A DNA stretch of 64,000 nucleotides. It comes from Streptococcaceae bacterium ESL0687 (GTDB lineage: Bacteria > Bacillota > Bacilli > Lactobacillales > Streptococcaceae). Below the pieces are notes generated by a model. That model made no database searches. It saw nothing but the letters and a program-made list of their open reading frames with translations, and was not told the origin of the DNA. Shown here in pieces: positions 14,581-22,341 of this stretch (positions are counted from its first letter, which is position 1; each line of letters opens with the position of its first letter). The position numbers and the translations under genes were made by a program. The stretch lies in contig CP113940.1 in NCBI GenBank assembly GCA_029392475.1, positions 1,240,001 to 1,304,000 of the forward strand, in the 5' to 3' direction.

Positions 14581-16588
14581 AGACATCCAGGTCAGATAAA
14601 TTCTCAAATAAAATTCCATAATGAGGATTTGACCTAAAATCATCTCTTTTAAATACTTCTTCTGCTTCCATTCTTGCCGTCTCTAAAACATTATAGTCAA
14701 CAACAATATCAGACACAGTAAACTCTGGTAGCCCTGACTGGCGAACTCCAAATATTTCACCAGAACCTCGCATCTTGAGATCCTCTTCAGCTAAAACAAA
14801 GCCATTGGTCGTTTCAGTCATAATCTTCATCCTTTGTTTACCCTGATCACTTTTGGGGTTAGCCACAAGGATGGCATATGATTTTTTACTACCCCGACCA
14901 ACCCGTCCCCTAAGTTGATGGAGCTGGCTGAGTCCAAAGCGGTCAGCATTCATAATAACCATAATCGTTGCATTAGGGACATTAACTCCAACCTCAATTA
15001 CAGTTGTTGACACCAAAATATCATAATCTTTAGCCTTAAAAGAGGCCATGATTTCATCTTTTTCCTGGGCCTTCATCCTGCCATGCAAGAGGGCAATTTT
15101 GGCCTGATTTCCAAAGTAATCCTCCAAGTCTTGATAAAGATCTTGAGCATTTTTAAGATCCAAGCTTTCACTTTCTTCAATTAAGGGCGAAATAAAATAA
15201 ACCTGGGCTCCTTTCTTAAGCTCATCTTTAATCCAAGCCAAAACTTGCGAAAATTGTTCCTGTTTGACCCACCTGGTTGTTATAGGTACCCGTCCGCTAG
15301 GAAGTTCGTCAATAATCGATACATCCATGTCACCAAAGGAGGTTATGGCAAGGGTTCGTGGAATGGGAGTTGCAGTCATCATAAGAACATCAGGATTTTC
15401 ACCCTTCTCCCTAAAAAACTTCCTCTGTTTGACCCCAAAGCGGTGCTGCTCATCTGTAATAACTAGACCTAGCTTTTTAAATTCAACCCCCTCTTGAATT
15501 AAAGCATGGGTTCCAACCACCATATCAACTGAGCCATCAGAAAGACCTGCTAATACCTCCCTTTTTTCAGCAGGTTTCATCCCACTAGTTAAGAGACCAA
15601 CCCTAAGTTCTGGAAAAAGTTCTTCCAGACTAATCAGGTGCTGGTTGGCTAAAATTTCTGTTGGTACCATCATAGCTGATTGAAAACCTGCCGTATAGGC
15701 CCCGTACATGGCTAAAGAAGCGACAGCCGTTTTTCCTGACCCAACATCTCCTTGCAGGAGACGATTCATATGACTGGGAGACTTTAGGTCCTGCTTAATT
15801 TCGTCAAGAGTTCTCTTTTGAGCCTTGGTTAGGTCAAAGGGGAGTTGATTTATCTTTTCATTTAAAAGGTCATCCTTATAAGGTAGGCTCATACCTGCTG
15901 TTAGTTTTTTCTCCCTATATTTCAAGGCCTGCATTTTAAGTTGAAAGTAAAATAACTCCTCAAATTTCATCCTTCTAAGGGCTTGCTTGTGGGCCTCGTC
16001 ATCCTTTGGAAAATGCATGTTAAAAACAGCTTCCCTCCTTGAAAGTAGACGGTATTTTTCAAGAAGATAAGCAGGTAAAGTTTCCTCTATAAGATTAAGG
16101 GCACCAAGATCCATTACCTGTCTAATCAAAGAAACAAGTTTTCCTTGCTTAATCCCTTCTTTAAGACGGTAAACGGGTTCCTGGCCATTATCTACTTGGG
16201 CTAATAGCTTAATTCCTGAAAGGGCCGCTCTTCTAGCATCCCATTTGCCGTAAATGGCTAGAGTTGCTCCTACCTCAATCTTCTGAGCCAAATAGGCTTG
16301 ATTAAAAAAACTAACTGAGATTACTAGATCATCCTGCTTGATTTTGAAATTCAGGCGATTTTTCTTATATCCATAGTATTGGCTGGAAGCTGGCGTTACA
16401 ACCTCCCCAACAACCGTTGATTTTTCTCCGTCAACCAGTTCAAAAACTGATTTGCCTGAAAAGTCTTCATACCTAAAAGGAAAGTAAAAAAGAAGATCCT
16501 CAAGGGTTGAAATGCCAAGTTTCTGATAATTCTCAAGAGCCTTGGGACCCACACCCTTGAGATATTGAATTGAATCACTTAATTTCAT
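14573..16588 (-). CDS. recG: ATP-dependent DNA helicase RecG
   Basis: This branch-migration helicase remodels stalled replication forks and Holliday junctions. It has 671 residues. The N-terminal wedge/OB domain (about 1-240) begins with the HhH-like YLKGVGPKALENYQKLGI. The helicase core has GDVGSGKTAVASL (motif I, near 279), DEQH (motif II, near 377), the TATPIPRT motif and a C-terminal half with TTVIEVGVNVPNA and QLRGRVGRG. An extended -10 (TGCTATACT, 16646-16638) gives a leader of about 45 nt. The SD before the ATG is weak (AGAG). It is separated from ctsR by the putative small RNA. Confidence 0.97.
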   Translation of the reverse strand: MKLSDSIQYLKGVGPKALENYQKLGISTLEDLLFYFPFRYEDFSGKSVFELVDGEKSTVVGEVVTPASSQYYGYKKNRLNFKIKQDDLVISVSFFNQAYLAQKIEVGATLAIYGKWDARRAALSGIKLLAQVDNGQEPVYRLKEGIKQGKLVSLIRQVMDLGALNLIEETLPAYLLEKYRLLSRREAVFNMHFPKDDEAHKQALRRMKFEELFYFQLKMQALKYREKKLTAGMSLPYKDDLLNEKINQLPFDLTKAQKRTLDEIKQDLKSPSHMNRLLQGDVGSGKTAVASLAMYGAYTAGFQSAMMVPTEILANQHLISLEELFPELRVGLLTSGMKPAEKREVLAGLSDGSVDMVVGTHALIQEGVEFKKLGLVITDEQHRFGVKQRKFFREKGENPDVLMMTATPIPRTLAITSFGDMDVSIIDELPSGRVPITTRWVKQEQFSQVLAWIKDELKKGAQVYFISPLIEESESLDLKNAQDLYQDLEDYFGNQAKIALLHGRMKAQEKDEIMASFKAKDYDILVSTTVIEVGVNVPNATIMVIMNADRFGLSQLHQLRGRVGRGSKKSYAILVANPKSDQGKQRMKIMTETTNGFVLAEEDLKMRGSGEIFGVRQSGLPEFTVSDIVVDYNVLETARMEAEEVFKRDDFRSNPHYGILFENLSDLDVFD

Positions 16589-16705
16589 ATACTCTGCCAG
16601 ATTGCCTGGTGTCCTTTCTCTAACTTTTCTTGCCTCCAGTATAGCATAATAACTACACTTTAAGCCGGTAGATGGTCAGTAAAGATAGTTGTACTCCTAA
16701 TAAAA

Positions 16706-16727
16706 AAAGACAAATTAAGTTGTCTTT
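16706..16727 (-). terminator. Terminator after the unknown lipoprotein gene
   Basis: AAAGACAA (16706-16713) pairs with TTGTCTTT (16720-16727), with a 6-nt loop and a T-run on the minus strand. Confidence 0.85.
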
Positions 16728-16728
16728 C

Positions 16729-17373
16729 TTAAAAAATAAATTTATCTTCTAAATACTTATAAGCAAATTTTTCATTATAATCCTGGACAGTAAAGGTTAG
16801 ATCATCACCATGTCCTAAGACGACATTACAAGCACTTGAATCGTAGGTTATTCCGCCATCATAGAAGTCACCATTTAAAATATAAAAAATAGTAGTGGGA
16901 TCTTCAAGATTAGCATAAATATGACCATTGAACTCCTTAGTCAGGCCCCTATAATTTCGGTCAAAACTTATTCGAAAAACCTTATTAATTACCTTAGATT
17001 CTCCTTCTTCACTTGTTTGGCAATAAAATTTAATCCTTGGACGGTAGTCATCAGCGACTAAAATTTCCCTCGAAAAAATTCGGAAGGTTTCTTCTAAGGT
17101 CTCGCCTGCCTGATTGTTCCCTTCATTTATGTTCTGACCTATTTCTTCTGTTGCAAGATTCGTAGTAATCCCTTCAGACTTAGCAATCTCTGCTGCAAGC
17201 TGCTCTTTAGTTAAGACCGGTGTAATATCAGCTTGACTACTTCCCTCCTGAGACTTAGAACTACCAGTTACTGTAGTATCAGAAGATTCCTGAATCTCTT
17301 TCCCCACCTGCTTACAGCCCATTAAAGAGGTGAGAGTAAAAGCTAAAATTATAATTGCTAGTATTTTCTTCAT
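16729..17373 (-). CDS. Lipoprotein of unknown function
   Basis: The product is a 214-residue predicted lipoprotein. MKK start, hydrophobic helix and lipobox LMGC place the modified cysteine at about residue 20. The next 60 residues are Ser/Thr/Gln/Glu-rich and probably a disordered linker. The C-terminal 130 residues contain several Tyr/Asp-rich beta-like segments (IFYILNGDFYDGGITYDSSAC) and may be a small ligand-binding or inhibitor domain. I do not recognise the family. SD TAGGAG precedes the ATG. It has its own terminator and lies between recG and fakA. The MKK/linker/domain plan resembles the second unknown lipoprotein (20174-20851), but sequence similarity is not evident. Confidence 0.7.
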   Translation of the reverse strand: MKKILAIIILAFTLTSLMGCKQVGKEIQESSDTTVTGSSKSQEGSSQADITPVLTKEQLAAEIAKSEGITTNLATEEIGQNINEGNNQAGETLEETFRIFSREILVADDYRPRIKFYCQTSEEGESKVINKVFRISFDRNYRGLTKEFNGHIYANLEDPTTIFYILNGDFYDGGITYDSSACNVVLGHGDDLTFTVQDYNEKFAYKYLEDKFIF

Positions 17374-17458
17374 TTTAAACTCCTATCTACCTCTAACTCT
17401 ACCACAAAATTAAATCTTTGTGAAATAAATATTTAATTTTATCCTTGAATCATAATAA

Positions 17459-17477
17459 AAGACCCCATAAGGGTCTT
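17459..17477 (-). terminator. fakA terminator
   Basis: AAGACCC (17459-17465) pairs with GGGTCTT (17471-17477). On the minus strand the second arm is followed by TTATTATG, a modest U-tract. Confidence 0.75.
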
Positions 17478-17484
17478 AGATTTA

Positions 17485-19158
17485 TTATTCAACACTAAAC
17501 AGATAAGGGTAAACAGGTTGGTCTCCTTGGTGAATTTCAACTTCAACTTCTGGATAGTCCTCTTCAATATCCTCAGCAAGACTTTCAGCAAGTTCGCGGC
17601 TACCATCTTCACCTATGTAGATTGTAACAATTTCACTTTCGTCATTAAGCATCTTATCTAGGGTCGCACTCATGGCATCTCCAATATCTGGAGTTGAAAC
17701 GACAATCTTATTGTCAATCATTCCTAGGATATCATTTTCATGAATTTCAAGACCATCAATTGTAGTATCACGAACAGCATTAGTTACTGATCCACTAACA
17801 ACATCAGAAAGGGCTTGAGTCATGCGTTCCTTATTTTCTTCCAGGCTACGGCTTGGATCAAAACTTAATAGGGCTGTAAAACCTTGGGGAACAGTTCTTG
17901 ATTCAACAACAACTGCTGGTTTTTCAACAACCTCTGCCGCTGTTTGAGCAGCCATAAAGATATTCTTATTATTAGGCAGGATAATAATGTTTTTAGCATT
18001 GACGCTTTCAATGGCTACAACAATATCCTCTGTTGATGGATTCATTGTTTGACCACCACTTATAACATAATCAACACCCAGTCCCTTAAAGACCTTAGCT
18101 AATCCTTCCCCGGCAGCAATTGCAATCACACCAAACTCCTTAGCTTCTTCTAAAGGAGCTGTTGGAGCTTTTTGGGCTTCTTTTTCAAGAACGTCATCAT
18201 GCTGGTTACGCATGTTGTCAACTTTCACTTTAACTAGACTTCCGTATTTAAGACCTTCTTGCATCACAAGACCCGGATCTTCTGTATGGACATGGACTTT
18301 TACAATCTCATCATCATTTACCACTAAAAGAGAATCGCCCAATTCATTTAAATAGGTACGGAATTCATCATAGTCAAATTCTTTTCTAGCAGTAGGACCC
18401 TTGCCTAGGGCAACCATGATTTCTGTACAGTAACCAAATTTAATATCTTCAGTCGCTACATGTCCTGCTACTGATTTGTGGTGTTCTGCATTTACCATCT
18501 CATCCATTACAGCTGGTGTCGCAACAAAATCAGTACTTTCTAGGTACTCACCAGTCGCTGCCGCCAAGAAGCCTTCATAAATATAAACCAGACCTTGTCC
18601 ACCAGAGTCAACTACTCCAACTTCCTTAAGAACTGGAAGCATGTCAGGAGTTTTAGCAAGGGCTACATTTGCTCCCTCAAGAGCTGCACGCATAACCTCG
18701 ATTGCATCATCAGATTCTTCAGCCTTTCTCAGGGCATAAGTTGCTGCTCCGCGGGCAACAGTAAGGATTGTTCCCTCAACTGGTTTCATAACAGCCTTGT
18801 AGGCAACCTCAACCCCACCTTGAAAGGCAGAGGCTAAAGCCTTACCGTCAAGTACATCAAGGTCTACAATTTGCTGTCCAAAACCACGGAAAAGCTGGCT
18901 TAGGATAACTCCACTGTTTCCACGCGCACCCATTAAAAGACCTTTTGATAGGATTTGTGCGACCTGTCCAACAGTTGCTGCCGGTTTATCTGCTACTTCC
19001 TTGGCACCATTTGTGATTGTCATACCCATATTTGTCCCGGTGTCTCCATCTGGAACTGGGAATACATTAAGAGAATTCACATATTCAGCTTGGTTATTTA
19101 GGCGTGTACTTGCTGCCTGAACCATTTCTTGAAATAAACTTGCATTAATTTTTGACAT
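17485..19158 (-). CDS. fakA: Fatty acid kinase catalytic subunit FakA (DAK/DegV family)
   Basis: This is a cytoplasmic 557-residue kinase that phosphorylates fatty acids held by FakB proteins, feeding phospholipid synthesis. The N-terminal DhaL nucleotide domain shows NVFPVPDGDTGTNMGMT (the Mg-binding aspartates) near residues 30-46 and GARGNSGVILSQLFRG near 77-92. A middle zinc/EDD-type domain has the FGYCTEIMV segment near 245, and the C-terminal domain (about 330-557) is DegV-like. It is adjacent to the Asp23-family gene (1-bp gap), the usual yloU-yloV order of Firmicutes, with rpmB upstream and recG downstream. Confidence 0.93.
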   Translation of the reverse strand: MSKINASLFQEMVQAASTRLNNQAEYVNSLNVFPVPDGDTGTNMGMTITNGAKEVADKPAATVGQVAQILSKGLLMGARGNSGVILSQLFRGFGQQIVDLDVLDGKALASAFQGGVEVAYKAVMKPVEGTILTVARGAATYALRKAEESDDAIEVMRAALEGANVALAKTPDMLPVLKEVGVVDSGGQGLVYIYEGFLAAATGEYLESTDFVATPAVMDEMVNAEHHKSVAGHVATEDIKFGYCTEIMVALGKGPTARKEFDYDEFRTYLNELGDSLLVVNDDEIVKVHVHTEDPGLVMQEGLKYGSLVKVKVDNMRNQHDDVLEKEAQKAPTAPLEEAKEFGVIAIAAGEGLAKVFKGLGVDYVISGGQTMNPSTEDIVVAIESVNAKNIIILPNNKNIFMAAQTAAEVVEKPAVVVESRTVPQGFTALLSFDPSRSLEENKERMTQALSDVVSGSVTNAVRDTTIDGLEIHENDILGMIDNKIVVSTPDIGDAMSATLDKMLNDESEIVTIYIGEDGSRELAESLAEDIEEDYPEVEVEIHQGDQPVYPYLFSVE

Positions 19159-19159
19159 T

Positions 19160-19522
19160 TTACTCTGATACCACCTTCACATCCTGCACAAAAATATTCA
19201 CTGAGTCGGCAACAATACCAAGTTGATTCTCTAAGTTAAACTTGACACGTTCCTGAATATTTTTAGCAACCTCATTTATTTTTACACCATAACTTACAAC
19301 AACATAAACGTCAACAGTTATGCCTTCTTCTTTATTGGAGATGACTACACCTTTTGAATAATTTTCCTGACCTAAAATGACCTTAAAGCTATCTTTGACT
19401 GCACTTTTGCTCGTCATACCAACAACTCCAAAAATCTCAGTCGTGCTCGCACCAACAACTGTCGAAAGAACATCATTTTCAATTTCAACAGCACCGTTCT
19501 TTGTATTAATAGTAACAGCCAT
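19160..19522 (-). CDS. Asp23/Gls24 family protein (YloU-type)
   Basis: This 120-residue Asp23-family protein is the conserved partner gene of fakA in Firmicutes. The family signature is visible as IENDVLSTVVGASTTEIFGVVGM (residues 13-35) and GITVDVYVVVSYGVKINEVAKNIQERV (about 68-94). No signal peptide or membrane segment is present. Relatives associate with envelope stress or membrane-anchored scaffolds. The molecular role of the YloU subgroup is not settled. Its SD is AAGGAG. It is one base from fakA, so both are made from one mRNA. Confidence 0.88.
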   Translation of the reverse strand: MAVTINTKNGAVEIENDVLSTVVGASTTEIFGVVGMTSKSAVKDSFKVILGQENYSKGVVISNKEEGITVDVYVVVSYGVKINEVAKNIQERVKFNLENQLGIVADSVNIFVQDVKVVSE

Positions 19523-19633
19523 TTTTCTGCTCCTTAGAATTTAATTACTGTAATTTTATCATAATTCTTGAAAATAAAAAAGTCGCGACTCAGCACGACG
19601 GTCTTTTATTCTATTGATTAATCAATAATAAAA

Positions 19634-19822
19634 TTAGATACGTTCAACTTTACCTGATTTAAGAGCACGAGCTGAAGCCCAAACTTTTTTAGGTTTACCA
19701 TCGATAAGAACAGTTACTTTTTGAAGGTTTGGTTTGAATGTACGCTTAGTTTTGTTCATAGCATGTGAACGGTTGTTTCCTGATACAGTCTTACGACCAG
19801 TAAAATAACAAACTTTAGCCAT
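19634..19822 (-). CDS. rpmB: 50S ribosomal protein L28
   Basis: This is a 62-residue ribosomal protein. [32 protein letters not shown] is the classic L28 N-terminus, without the zinc cysteines of some paralogues. Strong SD AGGAG. The promoter is TTGCAA (19902-19897), 16 bp, TAAAAT (19880-19875) with TG before it. It lies upstream of, and opposite in function to, the Asp23-fakA pair. A perfect 16-bp palindrome TATTGATTAATCAATA (19612-19627) follows its stop. Confidence 0.97.
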   Translation of the reverse strand: MAKVCYFTGRKTVSGNNRSHAMNKTKRTFKPNLQKVTVLIDGKPKKVWASARALKSGKVERI

Positions 19823-19874
19823 TTTTATATCTCCTGTTAATTTTTTTTGTTAATCATAGATAACATACTTATCC

Positions 19875-19902
19875 ATTTTATCATAATTATATCTTATTGC
19901 AA
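19875..19902 (-). promoter_or_regulatory. rpmB promoter
   Basis: TTGCAA (19902-19897), 16-bp spacer, TG-A-TAAAAT (19880-19875) on the minus strand, about 50 nt before the ATG. Confidence 0.75.
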
Positions 19903-20016
19903 GGGATTTATAATATTATTTATATTATTCATATTTTAAAAAGGGAATAGAAGTCTTAAGCTACCCTACAAATAGATTATCTAAATTTTATGTAATCTTA
20001 TCCATAAATCCAAAAA

Positions 20017-20066
20017 TTCAGTAAAAATAAAAAAAGAAATCTTTATGGATTTCTCTTTTTACTGAA
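20017..20066 (-). terminator. Composite terminator hairpin after the second lipoprotein
   Basis: An outer 11-bp stem TTCAGTAAAAA (20017-20027) / TTTTTACTGAA (20056-20066) encloses an inner 7-bp stem AGAAATC (20035-20041) / GATTTCT (20048-20054). A long T-rich tail follows the inner stem on the minus strand. Confidence 0.75.
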
Positions 20067-20173
20067 GTAGTCTTTATAATTTTTCCTAGAAGACTTTCCT
20101 GAGATATGCTGCTATTAAAATTAACGAGGGCTTAATAACCACTAAAGAATTATTCCAGGGAGATAAAACATTC

Positions 20174-20851
20174 CTACCCCACAATCTGCCAGCTTCCATC
20201 ATTTTTTACGAAACATGGGAAGCTTCCCCCGTATTCACCTGGATAATTTTTTAAGGTAACGGTGACTGTAATTCCATTCTTATTTTTCAGGCCAATACCC
20301 AAGATCAAACCATATTTTTCATCGTATTCTTTTAGGCCTTCCCTAATAATTCTCATGGCAACTTCCTCATTTAAGGTAGATGCATCAACTGGGAAAGATG
20401 CTTTCCCGCGCGAACGACGAGGTAAACCATCTTCTCGAGGAGGCATTTGTGCATCAATTGCATCTATCTCCTCATCAGTCATACTTGTCCCATTGTATTC
20501 CTCATTGCGGGCAATATCTTCTGAGGTCAGACCAGCATTATAGTCTATTGATTCGTTTGTATTATTATTCGAAGTAGCTATAATTTCATTATTACCTGTT
20601 GAAACCGTGCTGACCGGTTCTTGATTTATCGAATTTTCTTGCGCCCCTTGGTATCCCCCTTCTTTACTTGTATCAGAACCTACATTTTCAACTTGGTCAA
20701 TCTGAGTCTCTCTTTTATCAGACTTATTAGCTGCCTTTTTGTCAACTTCTTCAGTCTTCACACCACTGGTAGACTTAACTTCAGATGTCTTGTGATTTCC
20801 ACAAGCTGTAAGAACCGCAACTGACGATAAAATAAATAAGTATTTTTTCAT
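20174..20851 (-). CDS. Second lipoprotein of unknown function
   Basis: The product is a 225-residue predicted lipoprotein. The signal peptide ends at lipobox LTAC, with the modified cysteine at about residue 17. It is followed by a long, low-complexity Ser/Asn/Glu/Lys linker (about 20-110), typical of wall-spanning spacers. The C-terminal part (about 145-225) is a compact domain with EVAMRIIREGLKEYDEKYGLILGIGLKNKNGITVTVTLKNY. I do not recognise the family. SD GGAG precedes the ATG. It is divergent in regulation from neighbours, being alone between clpP and rpmB, with an unusually long 3' region. Confidence 0.7.
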   Translation of the reverse strand: MKKYLFILSSVAVLTACGNHKTSEVKSTSGVKTEEVDKKAANKSDKRETQIDQVENVGSDTSKEGGYQGAQENSINQEPVSTVSTGNNEIIATSNNNTNESIDYNAGLTSEDIARNEEYNGTSMTDEEIDAIDAQMPPREDGLPRRSRGKASFPVDASTLNEEVAMRIIREGLKEYDEKYGLILGIGLKNKNGITVTVTLKNYPGEYGGSFPCFVKNDGSWQIVG

Positions 20852-20957
20852 TTTTTACTCCATATAACTATTGATATATTTATGATATTAACTTCACAAA
20901 ACAACCCTATAATTATAGTCCTTTTCCCGCTAAAAACAAGAATTTTTTAAAATAAAA

Positions 20958-20983
20958 AAAGACTCCCTTTTCAGGGAATCTTT
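20958..20983 (-). terminator. clpP terminator
   Basis: AAAGACTCCC (20958-20967) pairs with GGGAATCTTT (20974-20983) with one mismatch. The T-run on the minus strand lies 7 nt after the clpP stop. Confidence 0.85.
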
Positions 20984-20989
20984 CTTATT

Positions 20990-21586
20990 TTATTTCAATT
21001 TATTATTTTCCATGATTTGATCAATAAAGCCATAATCAAGAGTTTCCTGAGCACTCATCCAGTTATCACGCTCAGCATCTTTATTAACACGCTCAATTGG
21101 TTGACCTGAATTTTCTGCAAGAATTTTTTCTAAGGTATTACGGGTTTTTAGTAGGTGTTCTGCAGCAATTGCCATATCAGTCTGTTGAGTTCCGCCACCA
21201 GTACCACCCATTGGTTGGTGAATCATGTATTCAGCATGAGGTAGCATGAAACGTTTACCCTTGGTTCCACTTGAAGCGATAATAGTCCCCATTGAAGCGG
21301 CCATTCCCATAACGATTGTTTGAACATCTGATTTGATGAAGTTCATAGTATCAACAATAGCAAGACCTGCAGATACTGATCCTCCTGGAGTATTTACATA
21401 CAGGTAAATATCTTTTGTGCTATCTTGGGCATCTAGGAAAAGAAGTTGGGCAATGATAGAATTTGCCATATTGTCTTCAACTTCTCCAGTAAGCATAATA
21501 ATACGGTCTTTTAGAAGACGAGAGTAAATGTCATAGGCACGTTCTCCGCGGCTAGATTGTTCGATGACTGTAGGTACTAGATTCAT
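20990..21586 (-). CDS. clpP: ATP-dependent Clp protease proteolytic subunit ClpP
   Basis: This is the serine protease barrel of the Clp system, 198 residues. The catalytic triad is visible: Ser in [19 protein letters not shown] near 98, His in [12 protein letters not shown] near 123, and Asp in [14 protein letters not shown] near 172. It works with ClpC, encoded in this window, and other Clp ATPases. AAAGGAG precedes the ATG. The promoter is TTGACC (21679-21674), 17 bp, TAAAAT (21656-21651). The -35 box and spacer are covered by a CtsR heptad pair. It has its own terminator. Confidence 0.98.
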   Translation of the reverse strand: MNLVPTVIEQSSRGERAYDIYSRLLKDRIIMLTGEVEDNMANSIIAQLLFLDAQDSTKDIYLYVNTPGGSVSAGLAIVDTMNFIKSDVQTIVMGMAASMGTIIASSGTKGKRFMLPHAEYMIHQPMGGTGGGTQQTDMAIAAEHLLKTRNTLEKILAENSGQPIERVNKDAERDNWMSAQETLDYGFIDQIMENNKLK

Positions 21587-21650
21587 AATTTCTCCTTTTT
21601 AGTTTAATAAAAATTAGCATGGTCACAAATCTTAAGCGACCTTTTTGTTA

Positions 21651-21680
21651 ATTTTACACTTTTGGTCAAGAATGGTCAAA
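21651..21680 (-). promoter_or_regulatory. clpP promoter with CtsR operator over the -35 box
   Basis: Plus-strand GGTCAA (21664), four bases, then GGTCAAA (21674-21680) form the tandem CtsR site. Read on the minus strand its first half is the -35 TTGACC, 17 bp before TAAAAT. The position differs from the ctsR operator, which lies downstream of its -10. Confidence 0.92.
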
Positions 21681-21758
21681 TAGTTCGTATTACTGAGCGC
21701 AATTATTTTAAATCACCCCTTTTCAACTAGCTTCTACTAGCCTATATCCTACTAATAA

Positions 21759-21767
21759 TGGTATAAT
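21759..21767 (+). promoter_or_regulatory. Extended -10 promoter 6 nt before a start codon
   Basis: TGG-TATAAT, then TTCTCC, then the ATG at 21774. There is no SD. The start of transcription should fall on the start codon. Confidence 0.7.
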
Positions 21768-21773
21768 TTCTCC

Positions 21774-22304
21774 ATGAATATTCAAATTATTTTATCAACT
21801 TTAACCGGTATGGCCCTAGGAATCCTTGGAATGGGCCTAGGCTTTTACCTCTACCATCTTTATGACGAAAATCGTTACAAAAAACAGTTGGCCATTGACA
21901 AAAAATTAAAGGAAGTGGAAGTAAGAAATATTTTAAACAAGAAAATTAATGAACTTTTAAATCGTCCCCTAGATACGAGAGATGACTTTTTAATCATCCC
22001 CCAAAAGGATATTAAAATTCCCTTCTATGACTATAATTTTCTTAAAAATTTCACCTCCATGTATAATCGTTATCTTCCGGCCTACTTTTTAGAAACTTTT
22101 TTCAAGGACCTATCACACAGGCTTGCAACCTACTCAGACGAGGATGATATGAAAAACGGGGGCTACATCTTTAAAGATGCCCGGATTATCCTTGAAAATT
22201 TCTCAAAAGAAGTAACCCATGACATGGAGAAAAAACAAAGAGAACTTGAGAAGGTCGTAAATGTCTATCCAAGTATCTTGAAAAAACAGTATTTTGATCT
22301 CTAA
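21774..22304 (+). CDS. Membrane-anchored protein of unknown function
   Basis: This 176-residue protein has one N-terminal membrane helix (about 5-28, glycine-rich GMALGILGMGLGFYLYHLY) and a charged cytoplasmic or surface part with high helix propensity (VEVRNILNKKINELLNRPLD) ending in a Lys/Glu-rich tail. There is no lipobox. I do not recognise the family. The leader is absent: -10 TATAAT ends 6 nt before the ATG and no SD is present, so the mRNA is probably leaderless. It is convergent with ftsY, sharing the hairpin at 22314-22331. Confidence 0.65.
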   Translation: MNIQIILSTLTGMALGILGMGLGFYLYHLYDENRYKKQLAIDKKLKEVEVRNILNKKINELLNRPLDTRDDFLIIPQKDIKIPFYDYNFLKNFTSMYNRYLPAYFLETFFKDLSHRLATYSDEDDMKNGGYIFKDARIILENFSKEVTHDMEKKQRELEKVVNVYPSILKKQYFDL

Positions 22305-22313
22305 TAAAAAAAC

Positions 22314-22331
22314 GAAGACCATCTGGTCTTC
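22314..22331. terminator. Bidirectional terminator between the unknown membrane protein gene and ftsY
   Basis: GAAGACC (22314-22320) pairs with GGTCTTC (22325-22331), with a run of A before and of T after, so it works from both sides. Confidence 0.88.
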
Positions 22332-22341
22332 ATTTTTTTAT

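Larger units (their letters stand above)
19823..20173. other. Intergenic region: rpmB promoter, long hairpin, unexplained 3' sequence
   Basis: This 351-bp gap holds the rpmB promoter (19875-19902) and a composite terminator hairpin (20017-20066). About 107 bp between that hairpin and the lipoprotein stop (20067-20173) show no convincing ORF, only a weak AGTCTT/AAGACT pairing near 20070-20096. This stretch looks like a long 3' UTR. Confidence 0.6.

Noticed and set aside
19612-19627. 16-bp palindrome TATTGATTAATCAATA after rpmB
   Set aside because: It is AT-rich, has no loop or T-run, and lies at a 3' end. It could be chance.
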